Shown here one piece after another: positions 1 through 13,200 of a DNA stretch of 64,000 bases. The stretch covers positions 12,548,769 to 12,612,768 of the forward strand of contig CM059624.1 in NCBI GenBank assembly GCA_030435675.1. The letters run 5' to 3'. The translations under genes and the position numbers were made by a program. The notes beneath the pieces are model-generated. The model was not told the origin of the DNA and made no database searches. It saw only the letters and a list, made by a program, of their open reading frames with translations. Source of the DNA: Steinernema hermaphroditum (lineage: Eukaryota > Nematoda > Chromadorea > Rhabditida > Steinernematidae). The stretch's first letter is position 1; every line of letters begins with the position of its first letter.

Positions 1-1236
1 AGGTTTTTACTGTCTTAAAGATCGAATTAGCAGTTCGAAAGTTGGATGCAAAGATGCATTCCAGAAGTAACTGTAGTTTGCAGTTTACGTTACACAAAAA
101 CGCGCGACATGCAGACATCAGACGAGACGAACTTTTCACTTTGCGGCCTCGATTCAATTGGAACCGGTTGACCTCGTGATTGCTTTACCACTTTTTCTTG
201 AATGGCATCAACGGTGTTCAATGTCCTTTCAAGTGCAATTCGAGAATCGTAGTGTAATCAAAAGAATAAATCGAGGAATGTGTAAACGTAGTTCGGTTGT
301 CCGTGCGCCATACCCCTTCATCTCCCAGTATGTGGTAAAAAACACAGGCTGAGCGTGAACGGAACCCAGGAAGAGGGCCTAAAAAGGAATGAGGACTCGC
401 GACCTTTTGTGAACCACTCGTGGCAGGGAGTGCCGGTGCTATTTACCCTTCACTGTTGCTTTTGGTTATAGCTTGCCACCTGGGTCTTGTTCAACACAAA
501 ATATAGTTGTACAACAAAACAGAAACGTTCGTTGGGACCAAAGCTCTCTTTTTAGTGGTTCGGACGCATCCAACCAGACTTTAGCGGCGAATTACGGTCG
601 CTGGAAGATGAATGGAGATAGTGCATGGACAACCGTTCTTTAGAACCATTTATCCATACTGAATATAACACATTAAGGTGACCCTTTGGCTCTTGTAAGG
701 AGCGAGACAAGGAGAGGAGTTAGAATGAATGCGAACAGATTCATGAGACAATCGTTCAATCGTAACAGGAACTGATAGAGGGAGATTGCGAAAAGGTCCC
801 AGGGGTTCCTGGCCGATGCACTAGAAGAAGTAGAGCCGTCCAGGGTGAATAGAGCAACCGAGGTAAAAACAGAGAAAGTGCACAGCACAACCTTCTTCTC
901 GCTGGGGTTTTGGGCCGAATAATTTTATTGTTTCGCACGTTTACCAAAGCAATCTTAGACATAACATAGACGGGGTCGCGATTTTTGCGACAAAGCGACG
1001 AAATAATACGACGACGCATGCCGTGAACTGGAATGGGGCCGAGCTGCCAGGTGCCTCGTGTTTCGACGTTTTTCTGCAGAAAAATTCGATGGCGTTTTTC
1101 CAGCCGCTGGAAGTCGACAGGCGTCCTAAAGAATCTCCTCCTCCTTGTGCTCGCCTTTACTCTGAGGACAGAGTGCCACGCGGTTACAGATTTTATTTCA
1201 GAAGAATGTTAGAGAATAGAGGATGGGATTCCTTGG
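1..1236. other. Left-edge stretch, no supported gene
   Basis: I see no exon chain here that holds a frame across believable splice sites. Short open frames exist on both strands but none has a recognisable domain or a strong coding composition. The stretch may be 3' flank of the minus-strand coding exon that ends at 1237, or intergenic DNA. Confidence 0.4.
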
Positions 1237-1692
1237 CTAGGTGTACTTGAACTTGAAGTCGATGTCGGTCACCGACGAGCAGACTTCAGTGACGAGGACG
1301 GCGAAGCTCCTGGCGATCCGAATCGTGGTGAGGTCCTCGACGGTGAAGATCGTAGTGGCGCGGGGAACGGCGAGAACTCGTCGATCCGACTTCGGTGGAG
1401 GACGGATGGGCGATGGACGTCCTTCCGGCTTGTCTTGAGGGCGACGGCGACTGGTAGGTGCGGCCAGAGTCGGGTCGAAGAGGCGGTCGATGTAGCGGCG
1501 GTCGGAAGACTTCCTTGCAGGGCGCTTGGAGTTCCTTCGCTGCGGAGGGGCTTCTTCGTCGTTCTGCTTCTCTGCGGTGGCGGAGAAGGCGTCTTTCGTC
1601 GGCTTTTATCCTTTGCTTCGGCGATCTCGCCGTCGGCCAGTGACGTAATGGCCTTCGGTTTTGGGACTTCAGTCGCTCTTGCGACACGTCCT
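1237..1692 (-). CDS. Terminal exon of an unrecognised gene, apparent 1-nt frameshift
   Basis: This looks like a 3' exon on the minus strand. It begins after a strong acceptor (TTTACTTTCAG, exon edge about 1692) and ends at a TAG at 1237-1239. The 3' part from about 1605 down is open for some 115 codons, uses mostly C- or G-ending codons, and ends in a natural-looking tail (...DFKFKYT). The 5' part is coding-like in a different frame (contains PKPKAITSLADGEIAEAKDK). The frames meet at an A run (TTTT at 1604-1607 on the plus strand); one additional base there would join them. This suggests an assembly or real indel, or a decaying gene. No domain is recognised; the middle is basic and Pro/Arg-rich. 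Upstream exons are not established, although the exon-like segment at 1827-2119 lies on the same strand. Confidence 0.45.
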
Positions 1693-1826
1693 CTGAAAGT
1701 AAATAATGAGTCAGTATTTAGAACGAACGTGCTACCTGGGTAGAATGAAAGAGTAGCATTCTTTTTCAACAATTGCGGAATTCATGCAGCTCGTGCACTG
1801 CTGTGACGTTACCACTTTGAATATGC

Positions 1827-2119
1827 CTAAATATTGTGCATCACATTACGAAGACGTTCATAAGTGTCACCTGCTTTGCCCAGAGCCTGTATATAAGTTT
1901 CGTACTCCGAACCGAACAGATTTCTTTGATTAGATTTCTGCAATGAGTTGTAATGAATTTGTGAAGTGCCACTATCAGGCTGGCAGATCTCCACAATGTT
2001 TCCGGTTTCCACTACTCTGTCGGGTGTTCCCTTAAAATGTTCTGTCCCACAAACAATCGATAAGAAGCTTGGACCGCGTGGAGAAAATCTATTGTCGGAA
2101 AGGTTATGGCCATTCACTG
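1827..2119 (-). CDS. Possible internal exon, unrecognised
   Basis: On the minus strand an ATTTTACAG acceptor at about 2120 opens a frame of about 95 codons with balanced composition (includes YETYIQALGKAGDTYERL) and a possible donor (GCAG/GTGACA) near 1866. It could be an exon upstream of the 1237-1692 exon, but the phase then selects the less coding-like frame of that exon. The link is therefore unproven. No family is recognised. Confidence 0.25.
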
Positions 2120-2134
2120 TAAAATAATTATCTT

Positions 2135-2400
2135 GGTCTCACTTCTGAAGGCCTCCTCGATCTCTTAATCCTTCACTTCTAATCTCTCTCCTTTAGTTTA
2201 ACTCTGGTCCTCAATTTAGTCTCAAACAATCTCTTCAGGCTTCTCTTCTAATCCTCAAATCAAATCTCAACTCACTAGAACTCTTCCTACCTCCTAGGCA
2301 ACTCCTGCGGGAATTTCCCTTCCGCACCTATCTTCTGATAAACCTTTCTTCTGACTTCCTAATTCACGAACTCAAACCAGATACTCTTTGCGAACCCTTG
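2135..2400. repeat. Pyrimidine-rich, G-poor low-complexity tract
   Basis: About 265 bp of the plus strand is dominated by C, T and A with very few G. It is built from loose variants of CTCTAATC, TCTTCTAATCCTC and similar words. Composition changes abruptly at both ends. A shorter stretch of the same flavour occurs at about 27040-27115. No reading frame or hairpin explains it, and it may be a degenerate microsatellite. Confidence 0.45.
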
Positions 2401-2532
2401 GGCTCACCACGAATCGACAAAGGGGGAACAAGACAGCGCTTCTCAATAAACTTCTTTATCTACACGAAGTAGATGACACAACTCTAGTTGACGCACTAGA
2501 GAGCGGGCCCAGAGATATCACATCTTCGTCTG

Positions 2533-2743
2533 TTATTCAGTCTTCTCGGCGTCGTCTTCGGCCTTGTGACGTCTTGGCTTCTGGGCGCAGTAGCAGGAGT
2601 CACGGTCTTCGGGGGCCTGGGAGCGGAAGTCGGGCGAGGCTTCGGCGCGGGCTTCTTCTTCGTCGTCTATGTACTCCTCGCTGAAGCAGATCTCGTCGAA
2701 AGCGTTCTTGAGGACCGGAACGGCGTTGGCGATGCGGCGAGCT
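2533..2743 (-). CDS. C-terminal exon of an unrecognised acidic protein
   Basis: The exon starts after an ATGCTTTAG acceptor at about 2744 and ends at TAA (2533-2535). It encodes about 69 residues with strongly biased C/G-ending codons: a helical start (RRIANAVPVLKNAF), an acidic patch (EEYIDDEEEA), and a charged tail with two Cys (DSCYCAQ) ending in EKTE. No known domain is recognised. The codon style matches the 1237-1692 exon more than the surrounding DNA. Both may belong to one locus or to adjacent genes; upstream exons could not be assigned. Confidence 0.4.
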
Positions 2744-3703
2744 CTAAAGCATAACATATTACAATGTGTTCATTCTCGAGGAGCTTATCTGATCGTCGTG
2801 GGACTCCGTATGTTTGGGAACATCTGATCGGCAACTCTTTCAGAGTTTCGAATAACCGAAGGTTTCCCTTTTATGTACTCATCCTTACAGTAACTCCTTT
2901 TATCTCACGTGCGAACAAAAAGAGAACTGCAAAATGGTAAATAAGGTCGGTGGCGTCGAGTGACATTCGAAAACTACTTTCCCTCCTAGTGTAGGTGGGC
3001 GTTGAATGGAAACATTTTTGGAACGCCTAAATAAGCGTGTTTTACTACCCCATTACCGCACGTGATAGGGACTCTCACTCGTGTCACGGTGGCGAGCGGT
3101 CGGTCCCTCCGGTCGCTCTCTGAGCGTCGGGTTGGTCAGACAGCAAACCCTGTGGCAGTTGTGACTGTTCCGGCTTCCAGAGGGAATTGGGACACCCGGA
3201 ACCACCGCTGACAACAAGATGCCCGACGCCAGGAATCCGACGCCCGACGCTGCGTGAGATGTCATCCCGAAGGACGCCGACGCTCTGAGGACCAGCGAAG
3301 ACGCAACTCCCGGACCACGGACCATCAGATGCAAGCTCGGAAGCGTCCGCTGTGCCGCAAACGATATTCCGCTGCCGTAGCTGAAGATTTGCCGATTCCC
3401 AGATGCCCCGTGAAGTGCGCCGTCTACGACCGGTTCGACATCTACGCCGCGCCAGGGATGAAGTCGTCTGTCAGACATCCTCTGTTTGTCTATTTTCGGT
3501 GTCGCGCAAGGCATAATGCCTTTGATTCGCGAAACAAAGTTGTGAAGTTACCGCACGTGATCGGCTTTGATGTGGCCTTTGTTTGGGTTTCAACTTCTTT
3601 TGGTGTGACTTTTAGTTTTTGAAAGGCTCAGTTTATAGGTTTTAATTGTGTGTAACGCATTGTCATCATTAGCATCATTAAGGAAGAATGATTCGTTACC
3701 CTT
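2744..3703. other. No supported gene; short repeated word
   Basis: Open frames between 3053 and 3622 overlap on both strands and look like chance openings in a GC-rich patch. The 13-base word TACCGCACGTGAT occurs at both edges of this patch (about 3055 and 3551). That hints that the patch is an inserted repeat unit, but no target-site duplication could be defined. Confidence 0.3.
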
Positions 3704-4990
3704 TCAAGATGAGCGAGTTCCTGTGTGCGTGGCGGTCCGGGTGGTGATGATGATTGTCACGTCCGTTTCCCTTCCTTGGAAGCCGTCCACCGTCTTGACG
3801 CGGACGTTGGTCTCCAGGTTGGCCTTCGTTACGGCGTAGTAGCAGTAGAGTACTACTGAGGCCGTGGGAGCTCTGGCGAGAATGGCCTTGACGAGGTCCG
3901 CGGCCATTTCTTCCTGTTCCAAGTTGAAGCCCGACGTGGACGTCTGATGGGGGCCGGGCGTGTCGATTATGGCCATGGGAACTTGAGGGTTAGGGAACGG
4001 GAAGCTCATTGACGGAATGAGTTGACTTTCCTCTGGAAGCAGTCCACTGGTGAAGCCTTCCGGGTAGAAGACCGCTTGCAGCTTCGTGAGAGCTGGGTAG
4101 GCGCGGTATGAGTGGGACAGGGAGCTGGAGGGAATGGTCTTTCTGCGCTGGACTGCCTGGATGATCGATTCTAGCCCACCTTCCAGTACTTCGCCACGCA
4201 GAAGGTGGGTGTAAGCCGGCAGCTGGTGTGTGTCTCCTGTGATCAGGAACCTCTCTTGTTTAGGGGCTCGCGACCAAGGCGACGCACTGTGCGACGGACA
4301 TCTGCCCTGCCTCATCAACCAGGGCCCTGTTGCACAGCGCTGGAGTGTGCGACTGAACCATGGCCATCGCCGTTATCATGACATCGATGCATTTCACGCT
4401 CCTGTTCACGGAGTAACGGAGACTTCAGGAGGTCCTTGACGTAGCAGATGGAAGCGGTCTTCTGGTCTGTGAGTGACGCTCTTTGTGCGTCTGTCCTCCA
4501 ATGGTCACTAGTTTCATGGCGTACACGAACGGGCCGCAATGGACCCTGCTGAAGATGCTGTGATGGATGTTGCAGAAGCCTTCATTCGGCGCTTTCGACG
4601 GGGTCCTTCCGTGTTCACTGGGCTGGGATGCCAGCGAGGCGGCTTGCTTCCTTCCCGGTAGGTCTTTGCCAGTCTACAGCATTTTCAACGCTGCCATGAA
4701 GTTCTTCCACCTCTTCCACTTCTTGATGACCTTGCGTGCTTTATCGTATTCCGCTTTCTGTTGCTTCTGCTGCGCAGACATTGGCTTGCTGGTCGTCCTG
4801 GTCTTCTCTTCGCATTATCCACTGGGTCCGACTTCGGTGTGTTCAAACAAAGCTGTGAACTTCGGGCTTTCGGTTGCTTCCACGGACAGCTTCAAGTATC
4901 ATTATTGGCTACAATATCAATGTCAACAAAGCCAACCTCGCTCGTAAGGATCTGACTGATGGCATCTTTCAAAGTCCGCTCGTTCTCCCT
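3704..4990 (-). pseudogene. Decayed superfamily 1 (UPF1-like) helicase
   Basis: The minus strand encodes pieces of an SF1 helicase core. Visible motifs are a Walker B/motif II-like VDEAGQ (about 4290-4310), motif III GDTHQLPA (about 4205-4230), an RAYPALTKL region, and motif V TVDGFQGRETDV (about 3755-3790), followed by a stop at 3704. The frame carrying motif II and the frame carrying motif III are joined only if one base of the CCCC run near 4264-4267 is discounted. Further upstream the same frame has TGA near 4435 and TAG near 4680. A Lys-rich stretch (AQQKQQKAEYDKARK) and an N-terminal-side segment (ISQILTSEVGFVDIDIV) lie beyond them. Together these show a broken copy. Whether it derives from a host multicopy helicase family or a mobile element is not visible here. 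Confidence 0.65.
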
Positions 4991-7980
4991 TTGCACGGTT
5001 TCTCCACACCTTAGTCTGAACGATCACTTCAGAGAGTCATCACATAGTCTTCTGCATAATGTGAAAATCCATTAAGGCATCCTTTTCGATTCAACATTGG
5101 TCATTTGAATACTTCTGAAAAACATCCAACTCTAACTGATTTTCAAGACCGGCGTACTGTAAATTGAAGACGAATCTCGAAGTTTAATGTTTGAATGTTT
5201 AAAAGTGTACACCTTACGGTCACCTTTATGGTCTCTTCCAAAAAAAGAGCTATGTACGTGTAATGTTAGCATCGCGTTATGAACAGAAACGTTGCTAACT
5301 ACACAAGGTTTATAAAAGATGATTTTTGAAATTTATCCACTTTTTTATACTTGGTTTATAAACAAAATATCAAAAAATAGCAGCGGGAGCTGACTTTCAA
5401 GAGGATAAACGAGCATTGTTAAAGCCGTGTCGCCCGATGAGGCTGTTGTAAGCGTTCGAATTTGGCGCTCTTTTCAAATTGGCGTGATAGCCAATGAAAT
5501 AAGCCGTATGTAAAATAAATCGAAATTTAGATCACCAGAAGAACTAGGATATCACCGAAGCCGTCAAGACTACACGGCTCGATTAAAGATCAACGGGCAG
5601 AAGCCTGAGCAGCAGCCTAAACCAAGTCTGGAAGTTAAGCCCGTTCCAAAATATGAATACAGAGCTTGCCTACGGCTCACCCGCACCCTTAGTTGTTCGG
5701 TTAGCCTTAGTAAAGTGATCCATGTCCACAGGTATTAATCAAACGATTGAGCAAGCTTGGAATCCACCGAATCTACTAAGACCGCGGAATTTTCCGATAA
5801 CTTCAGAAATGATATTGTAAGACGAACGTTGTTAACGCAACCTTGTCCTCAACGATGCGGTCAAAAAAGCGCTCAATTCTTTGGATTTGATTTCGAGACG
5901 TGGAAAGGATTGAGTGAGCCGTTCTGAGCAAACTTGGGTTGAAAATGAACCTGGATTGGAAAATGTGATCAGCAGCCGAATTGTTGTTGCTTACGTGGCT
6001 TACATACTCATAAAAGGGCAAGGACAGCATTGTGCTTCTCAATAATTCTAGGGTCGGCGGCAATCTGGTTACTTCTGCTCACCGAATACCCTATATTGGT
6101 TTTTCAAGATCACCGGCTTCGGACGACCATCATAGCAAGCTGTGTGTCATTTTAAAAGGAGGCTCGACTGCAAAAATTAGAAAGGAGGCCCTGGTCTGTA
6201 CGTGCTCGAATGACTGACGAACACATCTGCCTAAAAGAGTTGCCGCTCTTTTGCGCATTCAAATGATCGATCGATGCCGTCAAAATAGACCGTCGCTCGG
6301 CCCTCGAGGAGCCCTTTTGCCCTTTGCGAGCGCGTCGATCGTGGCCGCCACCGTCCTCCGTCTGTCGTCTGCACTGTAAAGTTATGGCGAGTGCACTTTT
6401 CTGTCCTTTCGACGTACAAAAAAGAAGCATAGCAAGAGAAAGAGGAGGACAAAAATACCTTGTTGATTCATAAAAGATGGCGGACGTTATGTATATCCCT
6501 TTATTTCAGGGTACTAACGGTCAAGCGGATTGTTCCTTTACTAGAGTACGTCCAATAATGACAGCCCACCCTGACTAAAACGTAATGCGTGGGTGGGCGC
6601 TCGCCTCAAACTTCGGGCCTGATCCAAGAGCGCCAAGACGCGTAAAGAATCAGAAAGAAGAATGCGTAACTTCGCAGCGATATTGACACATTTGCCGGAT
6701 CTCCTAAATGACAAATATGCGAAACGTCGCTTTCACCATTTTTATTAGACTCACTCTATGTCCACTAAATTCTCTTCCACAATTATTTGAACTGTTCACT
6801 GAGAGATTACTGATCTGATGGACAATTCTATTTTCACGGACCATTGCAAACCATGTGAACATGAGAACCGAGACTTGCAATATTTAAAAACTTTGGATCG
6901 CGGATTGAATTGGGTTACCGTTGACGTGAAAATGTCTCAAAGTATAGAAGCATATTTATTTGTCCTGAAGGCGCACAATTCAGCCATAGTATTCACTGTT
7001 CCTCTGCACAGCCTCAGATCACTTCGTGCGCAGAAATCTGTCATCGTTCGAAAGCTCTGTCCTCCACTAAATATGCGAGTTTTGCGAGTCGAAAATACCA
7101 TTTTGTTCGTATTTAACTCTATTGCAAACTGCGGCAGCTTTTCTTTCCCATCTCAAGCAACTGGATCATAACTGAAGCTAAGGAGCTTTTTTGAGTGCAT
7201 TCTAAAATATCAAACACTGCGTGCTATGGTTGTGCCTGGTGAAATCCCGAAACTGAAAGGTGTCTTAAACGGTGAGATAAAACTCGAAACGCTCGTTTTG
7301 ACATTTTCAATACGACAGTATTTAAAATATTATGCGATATATCCCATGTCTTCAAAGGTCTTCGGGAAGAAGTTGTTGATTTCAACAAAAATCTTTAAAA
7401 ACACAGCAAATGCAAAGTTTTAGGCAAATTAATGTTAAATGGTGTCAAAAGTAGTAAAAAAGAAACAGGGATGAACGAACGGAAGAATGAAAGAAATGAA
7501 GATAAACAAAAATTCTACACTAAACGGCAAAAAATAATTATTAGTAAAAGCTGGAATGTAAAGAACAGCAAATCACATTGGACTGTACAGACAAATCTAG
7601 ACAATAGTCGGTCTCAAACAGCATAGTCCCCAGGAAGTACTCTGTCATTGTGATAGTTAGCAATGGAATGAGATTACAACGATATCACTACTGGCAGATC
7701 AAAAATATCCATTTAGATTTATTTATTGTTACTGAAACTGATCACTTTCCGAACACCACAGTATGCTGGACAGTGTAGCTCTGCTGAAACATGCTCCCTT
7801 CTGGAGCTCTCCTCTGCTTTCCGATCACCAAGACCATCCAATTTCGATTCTGGTTACATTTAGCTTTAGGAACATAATCCAGTCCTTTGGGCTTATTCAT
7901 CGACGCCAGCTTAATGTAATCGACATTGTTAATTTCCTAAAATTTACGTGGAAACGTCTATTTTAATAATGTGAACACAC
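4991..7980. other. Gene-poor stretch; one possible small exon
   Basis: No gene can be assembled. An acceptor (AACTTTACAG) near 6380 on the minus strand opens short GC-rich frames ending near 6152 or 6231, which could be a last exon of the orphan first exon at 7981-8136. Two frames compete and neither is recognisable. About 5200-5450 and 7200-7600 are AT-rich without structure I could interpret. Confidence 0.3.
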
Positions 7981-8136
7981 CTCACGGGGCACTTCATAGT
8001 GATCCACTTCGGTGGGAGCACTCAGAACGAACGAATCGGCGCATTTCCCGTTGATAGAGATCTGGCGATAGTCGGAAACGTCGGCAGTCAACTCACTTCG
8101 ATAGATCGTCGGGTTATCAAACAGGGCGAGCGGCAT
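7981..8136 (-). CDS. Putative first exon, unrecognised
   Basis: ATG at 8134-8136 starts a 52-codon frame (MPLALFDNPTIYRSELTADV...) that ends exactly at a good donor (CCCCGTGAG/GTGTGTTC) in phase 0. Composition and codon use look coding. I could not find the continuation with confidence; the only acceptor-led GC-rich segment downstream is near 6380. It may be the start of a real small gene or a gene remnant. No family is recognised. Confidence 0.35.
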
Positions 8137-10286
8137 TCTCGAATCGAATCGATTCCGAAGAGTTCGTGAAATGAAGGCGCCGCGCTTCGATTCGCTTCGC
8201 CATGATTCACTTTTCCAAAACAAACATTCCTCTCGGCGTTGAGGCGGTGGAACGAAAGAGAAAAGAAGAAGTTGGGTCACGACAGCGTTTCGAGTTGTGT
8301 CGCACAAAAGAAAAGAAATTCAATTAAGTGGAATATCGCTGGAGATGACGAAGAGTGTAAAACTTGAGAAGACGGTGTTTGATCAGTGCTCAAACATGGA
8401 GGACTGCTGGAGGATTATCAACGCAAAAATATGAACTTTTATGGAGAGCAAGAATTTCATAGAGGCACTTATATCACTAAATAAACTAAGCCTCGAAAAC
8501 TAGCTCTTCAAAAGCACGGAAATCACTCACGCAGACCCGCTTCGAGGTTCGATGTGCCTCTTAATAGAGACAGCTTCAAAAATCCCACGGCCAGATTAAA
8601 AAAGCGTGACTGGAGAGTTTCTGCTGAAAACAAATTAAAACCTACTTGCTTGGTGCTTTCGTACCCTTTCCTGTTTTATACAACACACCAAAAATAATAA
8701 GGATAACCTTTTTTCTAAGAAAACCTTTCGAAGGATTGGCAAAAATTTTGCTCGGGTTTTGGCATGGGGCAACTAAATCCACTCCTACGGACGATTGTCC
8801 AAAAACGGTTTGATAGTAACCTACATTCTGAAGTGAATATCAGAAGGCGGGCATACGTGCGAATCTGTGAAAAGAAATGGAAAATGCTTCAAGATTTTTT
8901 CAGGTTGGTTGTGTCTGATGCGTCTGATGCGCTGATGCGTCGTCAATGGTAAGCTAGCAAAAATCTAAGTACGTAGGTAGCTAATTGCAAGGGAGACAAA
9001 AAAGTTGTTGTGTGGTGCTCTTACCTCATCTAGATTGTGGTAATTAAGTTCCACAACAATAAAAATACAAATGATCGCCCAAGTTATTCTCCTATGGGGT
9101 TTATAATAGACTACGCGGCAAAAACGAAACTCGTTTTCGTCGAAAAAGGGAGTCAAGATCGACTCGAAAATCTATTAAAAGCAGATTCTGAAGGTTGAAG
9201 TGGCAAGACTCAAGAATATCATTTAGAGAACAAAAATTAGGCGCTACAGCTAACACGCAAGAAGAAAATCTTCCATTAGTACATCTATATTCTACAAAAG
9301 AGGTCAAGAAAACAGCAGGAAAACTAGGAGGGGAACTCCTGGCGTCTTTGGACATCAGAAGAAGACATTGTCAGTAATGCAGTACTTATTCTGTCGTCTC
9401 TGTTATAGACTTATATCAGTCTGGAATGACATTTTTTGCGGCCATTCAAGTGTGAGACCAGTCGGAAAATGAATAAAGAGAAACGAAAAAACGTCAAAAG
9501 GCGACTCTACAGTGGTCACCCATAAGCTAATTTCATAAAAGACGTCAAGAAAGCGCAAAAAGACTAAAACGAAGTTTCCCAGAGGTGCCACCCAGAGATC
9601 CACTAAGTCTCCACACAGATCAGGTCACTGTGTACATCGTTTCAAGTTCACTCTTCTACAATTTATTGCAAAAAGAAGGGTAAGACTCGCTCAAGTCACC
9701 TCAAGAACGACAGTTGACAGCTCCAGCAAAGGCGCAGGAAGACGATGAAGAGAATCCGTAACATCAGCAGAAGTAATTGTCGGTATTAAAGTATTTATTC
9801 CGCCTTCTCTGTAATCGACTTAGCTCCTCACCCCCCCTTGGCAACATGCCCATCGGAGCAACAGCGGCACTTAGCCGTACAAACGACCGTTTCCGAATGT
9901 TTATTTCCAATTTCGACCAATCGTCCGGCTGATTTATCGCTCTTCGCACGACTTGTTTTCCCGCTCCCCCATCCAGGACGACTCTATTACTGCTTATTCA
10001 ACTCCGGGCGCCTCTCCGCCTCCCCGGGGACGCATAAGTCGATTACGCGAAGATAAATCTCTCACGCTAATCGATTCTTCTCGCCTCCGTTGTCTTATTC
10101 CACTTTCTGACAACTAATTTCCCCGCGCCGTCGACTACCGTAATCTCATATCGCAGCGTTCCCCGGGGACCGCGCCCACTAAACGCATTACCATAAAGCT
10201 TTATTCCGGCCTGTTGCGAGCGGAGAAAAGAGAGAAAAACATAAAAATCCAAATATAATTGATTGTTTTCCATTTGAAAGGTGAGA
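8137..10286. other. unc-4 3' flank with a TAAT-rich island
   Basis: No gene is supported. The part at about 9780-10280 differs from its surroundings: it is richer in GC and carries CTAATCGATT, GATTTATCG, ATTACGCG and CGATTACGCG words. This resembles the islands inside and upstream of unc-4. It may hold unc-4 regulatory DNA, but that is inference from composition only. Confidence 0.3.
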
Positions 10287-13200
10287 TCAGTCGGTTCGCG
10301 GCTTGCTGGACGACGGAGAGCCCTCGCGAATCGTGATACCGGCCGGCTGAGTTATCGGAAAGAGGGGGAACATGAATGGAGCCATGCTTTTGCAGGCCTG
10401 AAACCTCTCTTTGCAAAATGGCGGCTCAAAGAAAGAGTACCTGGACACGGGGATATTTCGCGTTTGGTCGTCTTCCCCTCGGGACCTTTGGAACGGCAAG
10501 AAGATTGTCGATGGAGAAAACTCCTGCAGGGGCGGATGACTCCTTCTTTTCCTGAATAATACAGTACTAATACAGCCCGCCAAAAAATGAAGTACTTGGC
10601 CGTCATCAGAGTCTTTCACTGGCTCTCCACTGCAGGTCTGAGGATATTGGTGCGATTGGGGACGACCTGGCGCCTTACGGGTTTGTTCCTTCTTGCGCCA
10701 TTTGGCGCGACGGTTTTGGAACCACACCTAAAATGGCGGAGTAGAGAGAAACAGTTGTCAAGAATGTTGGAATAGGGTACAAGAACACATATACTCACTG
10801 AAACTGACATTTCCTAACAAAAATTACTCTACGCTCCCCATGCGTATCTTAAAAGTGAGGTATTTTAAGTTAGTGATGGATATCGGTGATGTCAAGATGT
10901 AGAAATCTTTAGAACAAAAATCAAGATAGGTAGTCTATTAAACTGTTTAAAAGAAATCTATGTAGCTTCCCCAAACCAAAAGTTTCATCTGATCATCACG
11001 GCGAAAACGGAAGAATAAGTTGATATCAGCTATTGACCGTGAAAAGGGATCGGATTGCCACAACGACCGACAGACAAAAATCTTGCTGAGGCTAACAAAA
11101 CTTAAGGCATAGATAACGAAAACACCGGATAGGAAACAGCCAAAAATTGAGAGACCATGTAATGAAGATCTGATGCTGAATTTTCTCGGGTACTACACTC
11201 AAAAAGCAAGTTATAGTGGTCGTTTAAGATTAAAAAATGCAATACCTGAGGCAAAAATTTGTCTCATTTGAAAATGACCATTTTTCAGAAATTGCTAAAC
11301 AACGCTCCAAGAAGATAGGAGAAGTTTCTGAAATTTAGGGCTTATCTTTACAAAGCTAGGAAGATGTAATGCGGAAGTCCTCTACATAAACGGATAAGGC
11401 CAATTTCCAAGCCAGACAAGTCCTACAAACGTCTGAACTGCATTGGAATGCTCTAGAAGAGCCCGAATAGACAACGATAGACAAGTCGTTAAGCTGGAAG
11501 GAATGGAACAAAAACTTTTCATAGTGTTCGCTCTAGTAAGCTTTCGAGTAAATAAAAAATGAAAAAAAAACATAAAAATCTCCAATACTGCCATCCGGTA
11601 GTTATGCCTCCATCAGAACGCCGTTAGCCATTTTGTATCTTGAGCTAATATATTTCCTTAGGTGGCTTTATGGAACTGTGTTGTGAACCTATCTTCTGAA
11701 TCTGCACAGTTTACCCATTCATTGAACCGTCGACAGGTGTGCTTTATCGAGAACTCTTCCATTCTCCATAAGCATTCCAACCGTCAGATTCTCACCGGTG
11801 TCCGATGGACCAGGTAACTTTTCGATGTCCTACGAACTGACTTTCCAAGTTTTAATGACGAAAGTTTTAATCAAGAAGCTCGTAATTGTTCAAAAATCGC
11901 TAACAAGTTTGCTGCACCTAATCCAAGTATCCCCAAATATCGCAATATTCTTCCATGGTGCTGCTATCGAAATCACCACCAAATTCATTCCCATTATGAC
12001 TTCAGCTAACTCTTTCAAAAATGGATTTTTTTTTTCATTTGAGCAACGCCGTAATTAATAACGCGGAAATAAATTGACTTTCGCTGCCAAATCCCCGGCT
12101 TCGCCCAATTTGACTCAATCAAATAGCCCATCGGCGCAGAGCTCATCCCTCTCGCCCCTTCGGCCGTCTTTATCGTCGCCTCCGATCTCGTGTTTATACA
12201 CGCGCCGCCACGCAAACAATCAAATAATCAAATTATCCTCCATCTAAATGGCGCCGTTCGATGCCAAGAGCAAATGCTACATTATGGGACTCTCTCGAGG
12301 GAGACCGAAGAGATTTAGAGCGACTGAAGAGTACAGACCTGGACGCGCGACTCCAAAAGGTCCAGTCGGAGAGCGAGCGCTTCTCGCATGAAGACGTCCG
12401 GGTAGTGGCTGGATTCGAACGCCGCCTCGAGCTGTTCCAGTTGGTAGCCGGTGAAGTTGGTGCGCGTCCGGCGACGTTTCGCGTCGGCGGCTTTATCTGA
12501 ACCGAGAAATAAACGAAATTTTGAGATTTATTAAAAGGCTCCTGTTCTAACATGTAAAGTGATGTAAAAAAGCCCTATGATCATTGTTGAAGTATCATGA
12601 TCACAACGTCGTAATGCATGTGCAACAAAAAGAAACCTAATTATGATATACGATATTAATAAGATAAAAACCTTTATGTGAGGGTTTTTTTTATGTAAGC
12701 GCTTGTGTGTATGAAGTGCGCTGAACGAGTTTAATGAAAATCAAGGCAATCAAGTTGAAAGGGAGACAAAAATTTAGACTTGAAAGTAACAAAGCAAATT
12801 ATAAAAAAAGGAAAAAGACGTTCCAGAAAAGTAATCCTAGGAAATGTATGGATGTTCTATCGAATTACCTTACTAGCTGTATAACTATTGGTAGCCATGT
12901 TCCGATATCAAAAATGTTCAATTTCCGATTCGGATATGAACAGCTACATAAGCCAGTGCGCATAGAGTAGATAAATGATTGGTCTACACATTGGGATGAA
13001 AAATAAGGGGAGAAATCAAATCCAAAGTGGTGGCAAAATTTCTTTAGTTTCCGATGTCTCTGCTTATTGCATCCATATAAAACCCAGCGTGTGGTATTCC
13101 ATCTCTATAAAGAACCTCACGCGGTGTTTTCCGAACCGGCACGAGAATTTCCAGAAGACAGCTCCGATTAAAATTGGCAATGCAACTGATATGTACTATA

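Noticed and set aside
3053..3622. Overlapping open frames on both strands in a GC-rich patch
   Set aside because: Low-complexity repetition of CGACGC words gives open frames in several phases; no known domain and no splice sites.
5590..5680. Possible 5S rRNA-like words (AGTCTGGAAGTTAAGCCCG)
   Set aside because: Only one internal block resembles 5S rRNA. The ends do not pair and the rest does not fit the 5S fold.
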